Counted from the first letter of the stretch, positions 23,392-31,518 are shown. The stretch: 36,647 bases of DNA from Pseudomonadota bacterium (GCA_039815145.1 JBCBZW010000044.1:1-36647); one strand, 5' to 3'. Program-made: numbers and translations. The notes: a model not told the origin generated them from the letters alone.

Positions 23392-25353
23392 TCAACTAGA
23401 GCTGCGTACTGCCACCGTCAGCAAGCGTCGCCGACCGGTCAGCAAACACAGGGCCAAGCCGAGGAGCGCCACACCGCCGAGCGCACCGCCACCCCCGCTA
23501 CTCGGCGCCGGCGAAGGCTCGGTCGCCGTCCCCACCACCTTGAAGCTCAAGGTCTCGTCCTCACCGCCTGCATCCCCCTCGAAGCCCCCGGTGCGCTCGT
23601 AGCCCACCCAGACGCCGTCGGCGAAGTCGGCGATAGTCGACGGATCGGCGTCCAGCAACTGTTCCGCGAAGTCACGTACGTTCAGCACCAGCGTCACATC
23701 CGTTTCCTCGGTACTGATCTGAAGGCTCGACGGCAAGGTGAAGCTGGCCGCGATCGCATCGTCCCGATAGCGCGTGTAGCCGCTCGGCGCATCGCCCGGT
23801 GTGTCCAACCAATCATCCAGAGTGAAGGGCACGTCGAAATTGAAGGCAGCGCCGTCGATGTTCACCCCGCGCAGGGTGGCGATGGGCTCGGCACCGGCCG
23901 CGGCTTGGCCGGGGTAGTCGACGACGGCACCGCCCTCGTCGCGGTAACGCATGGGTTTGTCGAAACCGATCCAGAGGCGGTACGCCGTGCCCTCGCTGAG
24001 CGTGAGCTCGCTGTTCGCGCCGTTCAGGGTGCGGGTCGCGCCGTCACCGGTGGGTGCCCAAGCGGCGTCGAGCAGGGTGTTCCCCGACGCCTCTTCCTGC
24101 AGCACCACGCGTCGCACGGTCGGCGGGCCCGCCTGGTGGTAGAGGCCGAGGATGTGCGCCAGGGTGTTCTCCTCGCGCGCCCGCGCCACCTCCGTGTTGG
24201 GCAGGATGAAGCCGTCACCGTTGACGCCGATTCCACCCGCGTAGTTAGCACCGCCGCAAGGTAGGCCCGGGAAACCACAGGGTGGTTCGATCTCCAGCGT
24301 CCAGGCGGGCACTTCGTACTCGAAGGCGAAGAAGGTGGCGGTGGTGCTGATGTCCTGCCCTGGCGTACCCACCACCGGCTCGTAGCGCGGCTGGCCGAAG
24401 GTGGTCGTCGCCTCGCCCATGCGCACGGCCAACGCAGTGGTTAGGTTGTTGCGTCGGTTGTTGTTGGTGGCCGGCACGAAGTAGACGCGGCTGAAGCTGT
24501 GCGCATCGATGTAGAGGCGCAGGCGATCGACGGGGGCCAGATCCGCCGCGGCGAGAAGCGCTTGGATCTCCGGTTCCGATGCGGCGAACTCACCGCGGAA
24601 CACCAAACTGGTGGGGTCCGTGGAGTTGCCGCCGAAGGGCGCGGTGAAGAAGGCGTCGTTGTTGCGGTTGAGGTCGATGCCGAGGAGTCGATCGTCGTCG
24701 GTGTCGAGGGACTCGTCCACCTCGCGCATGTTCTTGCGCCGCATGCGCCCGTCGCGCGGCTGACTGAACTGGTTGCTGGCACCGGTCTGCTCGTCGTCCG
24801 GCGTGGGCGTGAACTGGGTGGGGAAGCGCTGGGTTTGCAGGTAGCCGTCGATGTTCAGCATCGGCAGCAGCACGAAGTTCACGTTCTCGAGGATGTACTG
24901 GACGATGGCGCCATCGTCCTCCTGGGCCACCAAGGCCTCGAACAGAGCGGTGACCACCTCGGGGCTGGCCCACTCGCGGGCGTGGATCGTGCCGTTCATG
25001 AGCACGGCGGGTTCGGTGAGATCGCTGAAGGCCATCGTCGTGTCGTCGTCGCCGATGACGTAAGCGGTGATGTCGCGACCGTTGAAGGTCTGCCCCACAA
25101 TTACCGAACGGACGTGGGCGCTCGAGAGGGCCAGGTCCTGGTGGCGGGCGAAGAGGCTCGCGAAGGAGCGGAAACCATCCACCGGCAGCTGAGACTCCAC
25201 CGGGATGGGGATCGGGTAGCCGACCGCGATCTGCGTGTCGGAATTGGTCGACTCGGTGAACTCGAGGATCTGCGCGGAGGCACTGCCCATGGCCAGGGCA
25301 CCGAGGATCGCCGCGGACGCGATGTGCGCCGTTCTACTCATTCGCCCAGCCAT
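23392..25353 (-). CDS. Zinc carboxypeptidase, M14 family, with GlyGly-CTERM sorting tail
   Basis: The 653-aa protein starts at ATG 25353 behind GAGGAGG; a second ATG four codons later overlaps the upstream stop. Residues 1-28 are a signal peptide. Zinc ligands are H124 and E127 in NGTIHAREW and the histidine of YIDAHSFSRVYF. The DLNRNND substrate motif and the catalytic glutamate in TLEIEPP are present, so the enzyme should be active. After a beta-rich region, the C-terminus from residue 619 reads SGGGGALGG, a hydrophobic helix, then GRRR. This is the tripartite GlyGly-CTERM signal that rhombosortase processes for type II secreted, surface-held proteins. Ten further residues follow the arginines, which is longer than usual. 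It overlaps the HEAT-like gene by 16 bp. Confidence 0.9.
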   Translation of the reverse strand: MAGRMSRTAHIASAAILGALAMGSASAQILEFTESTNSDTQIAVGYPIPIPVESQLPVDGFRSFASLFARHQDLALSSAHVRSVIVGQTFNGRDITAYVIGDDDTTMAFSDLTEPAVLMNGTIHAREWASPEVVTALFEALVAQEDDGAIVQYILENVNFVLLPMLNIDGYLQTQRFPTQFTPTPDDEQTGASNQFSQPRDGRMRRKNMREVDESLDTDDDRLLGIDLNRNNDAFFTAPFGGNSTDPTSLVFRGEFAASEPEIQALLAAADLAPVDRLRLYIDAHSFSRVYFVPATNNNRRNNLTTALAVRMGEATTTFGQPRYEPVVGTPGQDISTTATFFAFEYEVPAWTLEIEPPCGFPGLPCGGANYAGGIGVNGDGFILPNTEVARAREENTLAHILGLYHQAGPPTVRRVVLQEEASGNTLLDAAWAPTGDGATRTLNGANSELTLSEGTAYRLWIGFDKPMRYRDEGGAVVDYPGQAAAGAEPIATLRGVNIDGAAFNFDVPFTLDDWLDTPGDAPSGYTRYRDDAIAASFTLPSSLQISTEETDVTLVLNVRDFAEQLLDADPSTIADFADGVWVGYERTGGFEGDAGGEDETLSFKVVGTATEPSPAPSSGGGGALGGVALLGLALCLLTGRRRLLTVAVRSSS

Positions 25354-26507
25354 GCGCGCACCTCCTCGGCCAGGTGGGGCGGTGTGATCACCCCCTGCGC
25401 CAATGCGGCGCGCAGCTGCTGCCGCGCGGCGGTGGTACCGGCTAAGCGTAGTGTTAGGGCCAGGCGGGCGCGATGGCGATCGTCCTGCGCCTCGTCCTGG
25501 GCCAGGCGCGCTGCCACCTGGTCCAACAGCAAGCGATCACCGCTGGCAGCGATGACCGCGGCGGCACTGCCCCCGCTCGTGGGATCCGCCAGGGCCTGCA
25601 GCAGGTAGTCGCGTACGCCGGGCGTGCGATCCACCAGATCGCCCAAAGCGTAGAGGGCGGCCGAGGAGAAGCGAGGGTTACCGTGGGCATCGGCGAGGGC
25701 GGTGAAGGCGTCTTCGGGCGAGAGCGTCGTGCTCACGGCGCCGACCAAGGCCAGGGTCTCGTGGGTGCGCCCGACGGACAACAGTTCTCGGAACAGGCTG
25801 ACGTCCGCCGTCTTACGGGCGATGAGCGCGAGGGGCGCCTCGCTTGCCGTCGACCTATCTGCACGCTTAAGCCACGAGGCACCCACCGCCCTCAACTGGG
25901 CCGACGGCATCGCGGCCAGGGCGTCCATCGCGCCCAGGCGCTGGGCCGTGGCGCTTCGATCTTCGGCACCCTCGCCGAAGTAGGCCTGGAAGTTCGGTAT
26001 CTCGCCCTGGGCGAAGGTACCCGCCAGCGCCTTCGCGGTGCGACGACGCTCCCACAGGGAGAGGGTGCCCTCGGCCGCGTTGGCAATGGCGAAGTAGGGA
26101 ATCGCGAGGGGCCCCTCCTGGTGCACGGTGAGCACCTCGTCTTCGTGCGCCTGCAGCTTGGCGACGTAGGCTTCCAAGGCCGAGGGCGGCGTCTGCAGCT
26201 TGCGTGCGGCGCGAACCAGTGCCAGGCGCAAGTGGTCGCGCCCAACGCCATCGAACTGCGGGTCCGACAGCAGAGCTTCCATCTGGGCAGGGTCGAAGGC
26301 CTCGTCGATGGCGAGCGATTCCGCGCGCTCACGCGCGGCGCGCAGAGCCGGGGCCTGCAGCTTGGCGACCAGCGCTGGCATCTCCAGGGCGAGGGCTTGC
26401 CCCTTGGCGTCCCCCTGCGCAGGAGCCGGCCCCGCGGCGACAGCGATGAGTGCGGCGGCGCACCAGACGGATCGTCCGAATACTCGCCCGTGGGTTGCTA
26501 GCGGCAT
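25338..26507 (-). CDS. Exported HEAT-like helical repeat protein, unknown role
   Basis: The 389-aa protein starts at ATG 26507 behind GGGGGAAC. Residues 1-31 are a signal peptide (PAPAQ). The rest is almost all helix, rich in alanine and leucine, with repeating helix pairs such as DRTPGVRDYLLQALADPTSG and SSAALYALGDLVD that resemble HEAT-type repeats. Such proteins are protein-binding scaffolds. It is encoded directly upstream of the M14 carboxypeptidase with a 16-bp overlap. A periplasmic partner or chaperone role for that enzyme during secretion is therefore reasonable, but this is inference. Confidence 0.68.
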   Translation of the reverse strand: MPLATHGRVFGRSVWCAAALIAVAAGPAPAQGDAKGQALALEMPALVAKLQAPALRAARERAESLAIDEAFDPAQMEALLSDPQFDGVGRDHLRLALVRAARKLQTPPSALEAYVAKLQAHEDEVLTVHQEGPLAIPYFAIANAAEGTLSLWERRRTAKALAGTFAQGEIPNFQAYFGEGAEDRSATAQRLGAMDALAAMPSAQLRAVGASWLKRADRSTASEAPLALIARKTADVSLFRELLSVGRTHETLALVGAVSTTLSPEDAFTALADAHGNPRFSSAALYALGDLVDRTPGVRDYLLQALADPTSGGSAAAVIAASGDRLLLDQVAARLAQDEAQDDRHRARLALTLRLAGTTAARQQLRAALAQGVITPPHLAEEVRAWLGE

Positions 26508-26671
26508 CTTGTTCCCCCGGTTGCTTTCACCCTGGATGTCTAGGACAACGACGCGTTCGCCCGGTTCCGATGAGGGCGACAGCTGCCCCGATCGTAGGGG
26601 TATCCACGATCTTGTCGCACGGCGCCCGCACGGGCATGCTCAGGCGCCGCCAAACCGCAGCAGGATAGCCC

Positions 26672-27340
26672 GTGATCGACCGCAGATTTACCCAGGCAAT
26701 CGAGGCGCCCGACGCCAGGACACCATCACTGCATGCCGTCGGTGCTGTCATCGCCAGCTTGCTCATCCTGGCTGGCGCCACAGCAGGCAACGCTGAGACG
26801 CCCCCACCTGTCGATGCGACGGCGCCCTACCTCGAGGAAGCGCGACGGCTGGCGAAGAGCTTCTCCAGTCGCCTGCAGGGCGAGTTGCAAGCCGCCCTCT
26901 CCGCGAGCGAGCCGCAGAACGCCGTGGCCAACTGCCGCCTCGTCGCCCCCGCCAAGGCCAACGAGCTGACGGAACAGCACGGGTGGTCCGTGGCGCGCAC
27001 GGCCCTGCGCGTGCGCAACCCGCGCAACGCACCGACCCTGCGCGAGCGCGCCGTGTTGCTCGACTTTCAACGCCGAGCGGCGGCGGGGGAGCATCTTTCG
27101 GCGATGGAGCACATCGCCATCGTGGAGGACGGCGGCTTGCCCTACGTGCACTACATGCGCGCCATCACCACCGGCGGCGTGTGCCTGACCTGCCATGGGG
27201 AGAGCATCGATGATCCGGTGCGTGAGGCGATCGCAGCGCTTTACCCGGCCGATGCGGCGACCGGCTTTACGCCGGGGTCGTTGCGCGGCGCCTTTACCTT
27301 CGTACGGCCGCTGGCGCCCGCGGAGGAGCATTCGCCCTAG
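26672..27340 (+). CDS. DUF3365/Tll0287-like c-type haem protein
   Basis: The 222-aa protein starts at GTG 26672 with AGGA upstream. A signal peptide or anchor covers about residues 20-42. The body matches the Tll0287-like (DUF3365) domain: LAKSFSSRLQGELQAALS, NAVANCRLVAPAKANEL and RVRNPRNAPTLRERAVL. A single haem-attachment site CLTCHG lies near residue 170. Family members are periplasmic haem or redox sensors, and the domain also occurs as the input of signalling proteins. Here it stands alone without an output domain. It lies beside, but not in, the hydrogenase operon, which runs the other way. Confidence 0.82.
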   Translation: MIDRRFTQAIEAPDARTPSLHAVGAVIASLLILAGATAGNAETPPPVDATAPYLEEARRLAKSFSSRLQGELQAALSASEPQNAVANCRLVAPAKANELTEQHGWSVARTALRVRNPRNAPTLRERAVLLDFQRRAAAGEHLSAMEHIAIVEDGGLPYVHYMRAITTGGVCLTCHGESIDDPVREAIAALYPADAATGFTPGSLRGAFTFVRPLAPAEEHSP

Positions 27341-27360
27341 CAGCCACGTGCCAGGCGGGC

Positions 27361-27684
27361 TTAGGCGGGCGCCTGCCTCGCTTCTAGGAGTCGCAGGGCG
27401 GCGAGCTCGTCGTCCCATCGACAACGCTTGAGCACGCGCGCGTCCTCAGGAATCCCGCAGCTGGCCAGGTACTCGCGCGCGGGAATCACGCGATCTCCGC
27501 GCTTGTTGACCACCTTGATCATCGAACCCCCGGCGCCCTCCTGGCGCACTGGCAGGAGCACGAGCTCACCGTCGCGCTCCAGCAGAGCAACAGCTGATAG
27601 CCCCGCTAGGTAACGCGAGTAGACCTCGGCACTGAGGTAGATGTTACCGCCCTGCAGATAAGCTTCCCCTTGGGCCTCAGGCAT
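27361..27684 (-). CDS. Hydrogenase-operon protein of unknown function
   Basis: The 107-aa protein begins at ATG 27684, overlapping the end of the protease gene by 8 bp, and is the last gene of the leftward hydrogenase operon. It has no signal or membrane segment. Readable features are an N-terminal beta-rich part (GGNIYLSAEVYSRYLAG, VALLERDGELVLLPVR), the basic MIKVVNKRGDRVIPAREYL, and a helical C-terminus with two cysteines (SCGIP, KRCRW). I do not recognise a family. Its tight coupling to the maturation protease suggests a role in assembly or regulation of the hydrogenase. Confidence 0.72.
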   Translation of the reverse strand: MPEAQGEAYLQGGNIYLSAEVYSRYLAGLSAVALLERDGELVLLPVRQEGAGGSMIKVVNKRGDRVIPAREYLASCGIPEDARVLKRCRWDDELAALRLLEARQAPA

Positions 27685-28168
27685 CGGCCGCCACCGTTGC
27701 GTGCTCGGTCGACGCCAGGCGTTGCCAGATCAGCTCGACCACCTTCTCGATGGCCGTGGCGACGGGCTCGGAAACGTCGAGGCCAAGATCTACGCACTGC
27801 GCTTCGATGAGAAACACGCTCACGTCGTCGGGAAAGTCCTCGCGAAAGATCTTGCGCCCCGCGTACAAGGCATGGTCCCAGCGAAAATCGTGCAAGCTGA
27901 AGCTGCCCTGGTGCACGTTCTCGAGCTCTTCCCCGGGCACTTCGAAGACGGTGCCCGGCGGCGACTCACTGAGGTTGGCGTCGACGATGATCAACGCCGT
28001 GCTGCCGCGGGCTTGGAACATCGTGTCGATGCCGGAGGTCCCGGCGTCAAACACGCGCACGCCGGCCACGGGGTTCGCGTCGAGCCGCTCCCGGAGACGT
28101 TGGGCCACCAACACACCTGCCGCATCGTCGCAACGGTTGGTGTTGCCGCATCCGATGATCGTCAGCAT
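27677..28168 (-). CDS. hupD: [NiFe]-hydrogenase maturation endopeptidase
   Basis: The 163-aa protein starts at ATG 28168 behind AGGAGG. It opens with MLTIIGCGNTNRCDDAAGV, the G-x-GN-x-x-x-x-DD signature of HupD/HyaD/HybD proteases. Further metal-contact candidates are the aspartate in IIVDANLSE and the histidine in FSLHDFRWDHAL. After nickel insertion this protease removes the short C-terminal peptide of the large subunit, in the cytoplasm. Its expected substrate, a large subunit with a 16-residue extension after the last histidine ligand, is encoded in the same operon. Confidence 0.92.
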   Translation of the reverse strand: MLTIIGCGNTNRCDDAAGVLVAQRLRERLDANPVAGVRVFDAGTSGIDTMFQARGSTALIIVDANLSESPPGTVFEVPGEELENVHQGSFSLHDFRWDHALYAGRKIFREDFPDDVSVFLIEAQCVDLGLDVSEPVATAIEKVVELIWQRLASTEHATVAADA

Positions 28169-28189
28169 CCCTGCCCTCCTCCTGCCCCG

Positions 28190-28522
28190 TCAGATGCGCC
28201 AGAGGCGACAGGACCACTTAGGCCCCACCGGCAGCATCAGCTCCGGGAGCTCACAAAACCCACGATGCACCTGATAGTACATGCAGGTATCGCAGGCCTG
28301 CTCATCTTCGCCCTCCCCGTACGGCACCGACGTGAAGCCACCCACCACCAGCTTGGCAACGTGATCTTCGGTCGGGACGTGGGCCAGGCGGGCCACCACC
28401 TCCATCACCTGCTCGTGGGTGTAGGCGCGCGGCTCGATCTCGGTGATGAGCCCACCCTCGAGCAGGCGCTTGAGCACCAAGCGAAGGCGTGCATCCTGCT
28501 GTGCGGATGGTTCGCCGCTCAT
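28190..28522 (-). CDS. Small four-cysteine protein A (HiPIP-like motif), hydrogenase operon
   Basis: The 110-aa protein from ATG 28522 has no signal peptide. The N-terminal half is helical (RLRLVLKRLLEGGL, YTHEQVMEVVARL). The C-terminal third holds four cysteines spaced C-x2-C-x9-C-x14-C, in CDTCMYYQVHRGFCELPEL and then KWSCRLWRI. The next gene upstream encodes a paralogue with identical spacing and the same final CRLWRI. The C-x2-C pair, aromatic residues and the W-x-C-x-x-W ending resemble high-potential iron-sulfur proteins. An electron carrier binding one [4Fe-4S] cluster is thus a fair guess; a structural zinc site is the alternative. Confidence 0.7.
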   Translation of the reverse strand: MSGEPSAQQDARLRLVLKRLLEGGLITEIEPRAYTHEQVMEVVARLAHVPTEDHVAKLVVGGFTSVPYGEGEDEQACDTCMYYQVHRGFCELPELMLPVGPKWSCRLWRI

Positions 28523-28529
28523 CGGGCGC

Positions 28530-28844
28530 TCAAATCCGCCAGAGTCGACACCACCACTCGGGCTCCACGGGCACGGCCAGCTCGGGCAGGTCGCACCACT
28601 TGCGGTGGACGAGGTAATACATGCACTCGAGGCAGCGTTGATCGTCCTCTCCGTAGGGATGATCCACGAAGCCCGACACCACGAGCTTGCCCTCCAGATC
28701 GTCTTCGGGAAGCTCTCGCAGCTCCTTGAGCACGGCCTCGAACTGCACGTGATCTTCTGGAAAGGGTTCGGTCTGCGTCTTCAGACCGTCCTCCATCATC
28801 TTCCCGATCTGCTCGCGCAGCGCGTCATCGTCTTCCTTGCTCAA
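28530..28844 (-). CDS. Small four-cysteine protein B (HiPIP-like motif), hydrogenase operon
   Basis: I place the start at TTG 28844, with GGAG 7 nt upstream, giving 104 residues beginning MSKEDDDALREQIG. This aligns with the start of its paralogue, whereas a farther TTG at 28886 lacks a ribosome site. It shares C-x2-C-x9-C-x14-C (CLECMYYLVHRKWCDLPEL, then WWCRLWRI) and the GGF/SGF-x-x-x-PYGE segment with the next gene. The two together look like an old duplication kept side by side. They lie between the large-subunit and protease genes, where electron-transfer or assembly partners are expected. A strong hairpin separates this gene from hupL. Confidence 0.68.
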   Translation of the reverse strand: MSKEDDDALREQIGKMMEDGLKTQTEPFPEDHVQFEAVLKELRELPEDDLEGKLVVSGFVDHPYGEDDQRCLECMYYLVHRKWCDLPELAVPVEPEWWCRLWRI

Positions 28845-28889
28845 AACCCCGCTCCCCAGCGCGTCGGTTGGTCTGTACGACCGCAAACG

Positions 28890-28920
28890 AAGGGGGTAGC
28901 GCTGGGCGCGCTACCCCCTT
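28890..28920 (-). terminator. Strong intra-operon hairpin after hupL (attenuator or RNA-processing site)
   Basis: AAGGGGGTAGCGC (28890-28902) pairs perfectly with GCGCTACCCCCTT (28908-28920) around a 5-nt loop. It begins 15 bp past the hupL stop. No T-run follows on the minus strand. It probably causes partial termination or protects the upstream mRNA, keeping the two structural subunits above the accessory genes. Confidence 0.65.
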
Positions 28921-28934
28921 CCCGGCGGTACTCA

Positions 28935-30536
28935 TCAAGCGGTCTTGAAGCGAGCCAGTTCTTTGCCCGTCTTGGCGTCGTGCGCGTGCACGGTGCAGAC
29001 CAGACAGGAGTCGTAGGAACGTGCCACGTGACCCACCTCGACGGGATCCGCGGGATCCGCGATGGGCGTGCCGACGAGGGCCTCCTCGATGGGTCCTCGC
29101 TCCTGCTCGTCCGAGCGCGGACCGACGTTCCAGGTAGTTGGCGAGATGATCTGGTAGTTCTGGATCTTGCCGTCCTTGACGTCGATCCAATGACACAAGG
29201 CACCTCGAATCGCCTCCGTCGCGCCCCAACCGCGCCCGTCTTGTTCCTTCGGCTTCACGTAGAAGGGCTCGTCCAGGCGGAAGTTGCGAAGGCAGCGCTC
29301 GATGTGACGGTAGATGTACTTGAACTCGTGCATGCGTGCAAAGTGACGCAGCAGCACGTTCGAGCCGCCCATCTTGCGATGCATGTCGAGCACCAGGCCG
29401 TCGCGGTGCTGCCAACCCTCCATGTGGCTGCCGCCGTAGACCATCTCACGGGCCAAGGGCCCTGCCTCCAAGTGCCCGTTGTCGGCGTGCAGCACAGCCG
29501 TGGACCAGGAGTACTTGCCGTCGAAGTCACCGTCGTTCTTGGCTACCGGCTGCGTGGTGCGATCGTACGGATGCACGGGGCCGCCCGGCTCGTCATACCA
29601 AGCGTGGCTCGTGTCCTCTCGGGCAAAGCCCTGCTCCATGAGTTTGTGCGTACCCGTGCTCGCGTCGTACACACCGCTCGGCATCATCATCGCACCATTG
29701 CGGCTGTCGATCGTCGGGCGTTGGTAGCGATCCTCATCCGGCAGGTAGCCCCAAGAGACGAACTTCTCGAGGCCCGCGCCGTACTTGTCGAGGCCGACGT
29801 CCATGCCCATGCGCCACATCAGGCCGAGGTCGGAGTTGGCGTGCTCCGGCTTCTCGTTGAGCCAGGCCATGAAGTCGTCGTAGGTCTCGATCTCCTCGTA
29901 GCGCTCCATGGAGCAGCCGAGCCACATGGGCTCGATCCAGTTGGTGCGGAAGTGCTCGAGGATGGACCAGGAGCGGGTGATGTCCGACAGGGTCGGCGAG
30001 CACATCACGCCACCGGGCACCATGTAGCTCGAATGGGGCCATTGGCCGCCGAACAGGGCGTAGATTTCCACCGGACGGCCGGAGATGGTGACCCCGTGCT
30101 CGTAGTGCGTGCCCGTGAACGGTGCCCAGCGTTTCACCGCCTCCTCGTAGAACGGGGAGTTGCGGTAGTTCTTGTTGCACATGTCGATCATGAACAACCC
30201 GTAGTGGTGGCGTGGCAAGCTTTGCAGGCTCTCTGCCAACTGCCCCAGGTTGCGGGCGATGATCGCGTTGCGCGGCACCTCCGTTTGCCACGCCGTGTCT
30301 AGCGCCCAGGCGGCGCAGGTGAGATGCGACGCGCCGCAGATGCCACAGGCGCGCGGCGTCACCACCAGGCCCGCCTGCGGATCCTTATCGCGCAGAATGA
30401 TCTCGAAACCGCGGAACAACTCCGCCGAGGTCCAGGCGTTGGTCACGACACCGTCTTGAATGTCGACGCGAACGTCCAGATCCCCTTCGACGCGGCCTAC
30501 CGGCGAGATATCCAGTGTTTGTACAGCACCAGTCAT
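28935..30536 (-). CDS. hupL: [NiFe]-hydrogenase large subunit, group 2a type
   Basis: The 533-aa protein starts at ATG 30536 behind GAGAGGGA; a longer frame to 30611 enters hupS. The N-terminal L1 motif is RACGICGASH (C64, C67). The C-terminal L2 motif is DSCLVCTVH (C511, C514, H517), with serine where most hydrogenases have proline. Those four cysteines bind the Ni-Fe centre. Sixteen residues after H517 form the peptide removed by the maturation protease. The subunit splits H2 in the cytoplasm and passes electrons to the small subunit encoded 19 bp upstream. Its overall look matches group 2a enzymes such as mycobacterial Huc, which can oxidise H2 at trace levels. Confidence 0.95.
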   Translation of the reverse strand: MTGAVQTLDISPVGRVEGDLDVRVDIQDGVVTNAWTSAELFRGFEIILRDKDPQAGLVVTPRACGICGASHLTCAAWALDTAWQTEVPRNAIIARNLGQLAESLQSLPRHHYGLFMIDMCNKNYRNSPFYEEAVKRWAPFTGTHYEHGVTISGRPVEIYALFGGQWPHSSYMVPGGVMCSPTLSDITRSWSILEHFRTNWIEPMWLGCSMERYEEIETYDDFMAWLNEKPEHANSDLGLMWRMGMDVGLDKYGAGLEKFVSWGYLPDEDRYQRPTIDSRNGAMMMPSGVYDASTGTHKLMEQGFAREDTSHAWYDEPGGPVHPYDRTTQPVAKNDGDFDGKYSWSTAVLHADNGHLEAGPLAREMVYGGSHMEGWQHRDGLVLDMHRKMGGSNVLLRHFARMHEFKYIYRHIERCLRNFRLDEPFYVKPKEQDGRGWGATEAIRGALCHWIDVKDGKIQNYQIISPTTWNVGPRSDEQERGPIEEALVGTPIADPADPVEVGHVARSYDSCLVCTVHAHDAKTGKELARFKTA

Positions 30537-30555
30537 AGTGAATTCCCTCTCGTCC

Positions 30556-31518
30556 TTAGACCACGAACATGTCTTCTTCTGCCCACTGCGGGGCCGCGGT
30601 TTTCGCCGCACCCGTGAGCTTGATATAGCCCTTCTTGTCGACGCCCTCGGGAAGATCCTTGGGCACGCCCATCACCGTTTGCGTCTTGAACACGGTGCCT
30701 GGCGCCAGGTCGAAGAACGGGAACTCCGGCTCCGTACAGCCCATGCAAGGCATCCCCGCTCGGGTCTTGGAGGACTGGCGGTTCCAGAGGATGCGGTTGC
30801 AAGGTGAGTGGGTCATCGGCCCGCGACAGCCAAGGTCGTAGAACAAGCAACCTTTTCGTTGACCGAACTCGGTGGCCGAGACCTTGTAAGCGAAGTGCAT
30901 GTTTCGCGTACAGCCGGTCTGGGTGAAGCTCTGGAAGAACGTCTTCGGTCGCTGAAACTCATCCAGCGCGACATCGCCCGCATGGCCCGTGGCCACGCCG
31001 ACCAGGATCTGCGTGACCCAATCCGGGTGGGCCGGGCAGCCTGGGATATTGATCACCGGCAAGCCCGCCTTGCTCTTGAAGCCCTTGCCGAGGAATCCCC
31101 CGTGATCCCGCTTCAAGAACTGCAACCCCACTGACTCGGAGGGGTTGGGGGCCGTCGCCGGAATGCCGCCCCAGGTGGCGCAATCGCCGAGGGCAACGAC
31201 GAAGTCCGACACGTCGGAGAGCTCCTGCACCCAGTCCTTCATCGCTCGCCCCGCAAAGCGGTTCCACTCACCGGTACCGTCCGGCGCCTGCACCACCGAG
31301 CCCTCGAACACGAAGATGTCCAGCTTGATCTTGCCGGAGATGCAGTCGCGCAGCATTTGCTGCAGGTTGTCGCCCAGTTCCATCCCCAGGGACGGGTGCC
31401 AGAGCACGTTGATACCGAAGTCCGTTACCAAGTCGCAGGCGCTTGGTTCCTCGGCGTTGAGGAAGGACATCGTGTTGCCGGAACACGCCCCGCCTTGTAG
31501 CCACAGCAGGTTTGCCAT
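30556..31518 (-). CDS. hupS: [NiFe]-hydrogenase small subunit, group 2a (Huc-like)
   Basis: The 320-aa protein starts at ATG 31518 behind CGGGGGA. It has no twin-arginine signal, so the enzyme stays inside the cell. The opening LLWLQGGACSGNTMSFLN is characteristic of group 2a. Cluster ligands I can place: proximal C12, C113 (LGDCATWGG) and C161 (IPGCPAHPDW), with asparagine at 15 where a fourth cysteine is usual; distal C203, C224 and C231, with glutamine at 200 where a histidine is usual; medial C240, C258 and C261. Each cluster therefore has only three cysteines, which suits three [3Fe-4S] clusters as reported for Huc. It would carry electrons from the Ni-Fe site to a quinone or partner protein. 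Confidence 0.93.
   Translation of the reverse strand: MANLLWLQGGACSGNTMSFLNAEEPSACDLVTDFGINVLWHPSLGMELGDNLQQMLRDCISGKIKLDIFVFEGSVVQAPDGTGEWNRFAGRAMKDWVQELSDVSDFVVALGDCATWGGIPATAPNPSESVGLQFLKRDHGGFLGKGFKSKAGLPVINIPGCPAHPDWVTQILVGVATGHAGDVALDEFQRPKTFFQSFTQTGCTRNMHFAYKVSATEFGQRKGCLFYDLGCRGPMTHSPCNRILWNRQSSKTRAGMPCMGCTEPEFPFFDLAPGTVFKTQTVMGVPKDLPEGVDKKGYIKLTGAAKTAAPQWAEEDMFVV

Noticed and set aside
24499-26501. Two long plus-strand frames opposite the M14 and HEAT-like genes
   Set aside because: The minus-strand genes have signal peptides, catalytic motifs and ribosome sites; the plus-strand frames have none.
26590-26611. GATCGT-N10-ACGATC inverted repeat between divergent genes
   Set aside because: Six-base arms with a 10-bp gap are expected by chance in a window this size and no regulator is adjacent.
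27701-28729. Open frame of 342 codons on the plus strand
   Set aside because: It is antisense to the protease and both four-cysteine genes, which carry clear motifs; its composition is histidine/arginine-rich and shadow-like.
28443-30302. Long open frame of about 619 codons on the plus strand
   Set aside because: It lies antisense to hupL and its neighbours, shows no family motif, and is explained by strong third-position GC bias in the true genes.
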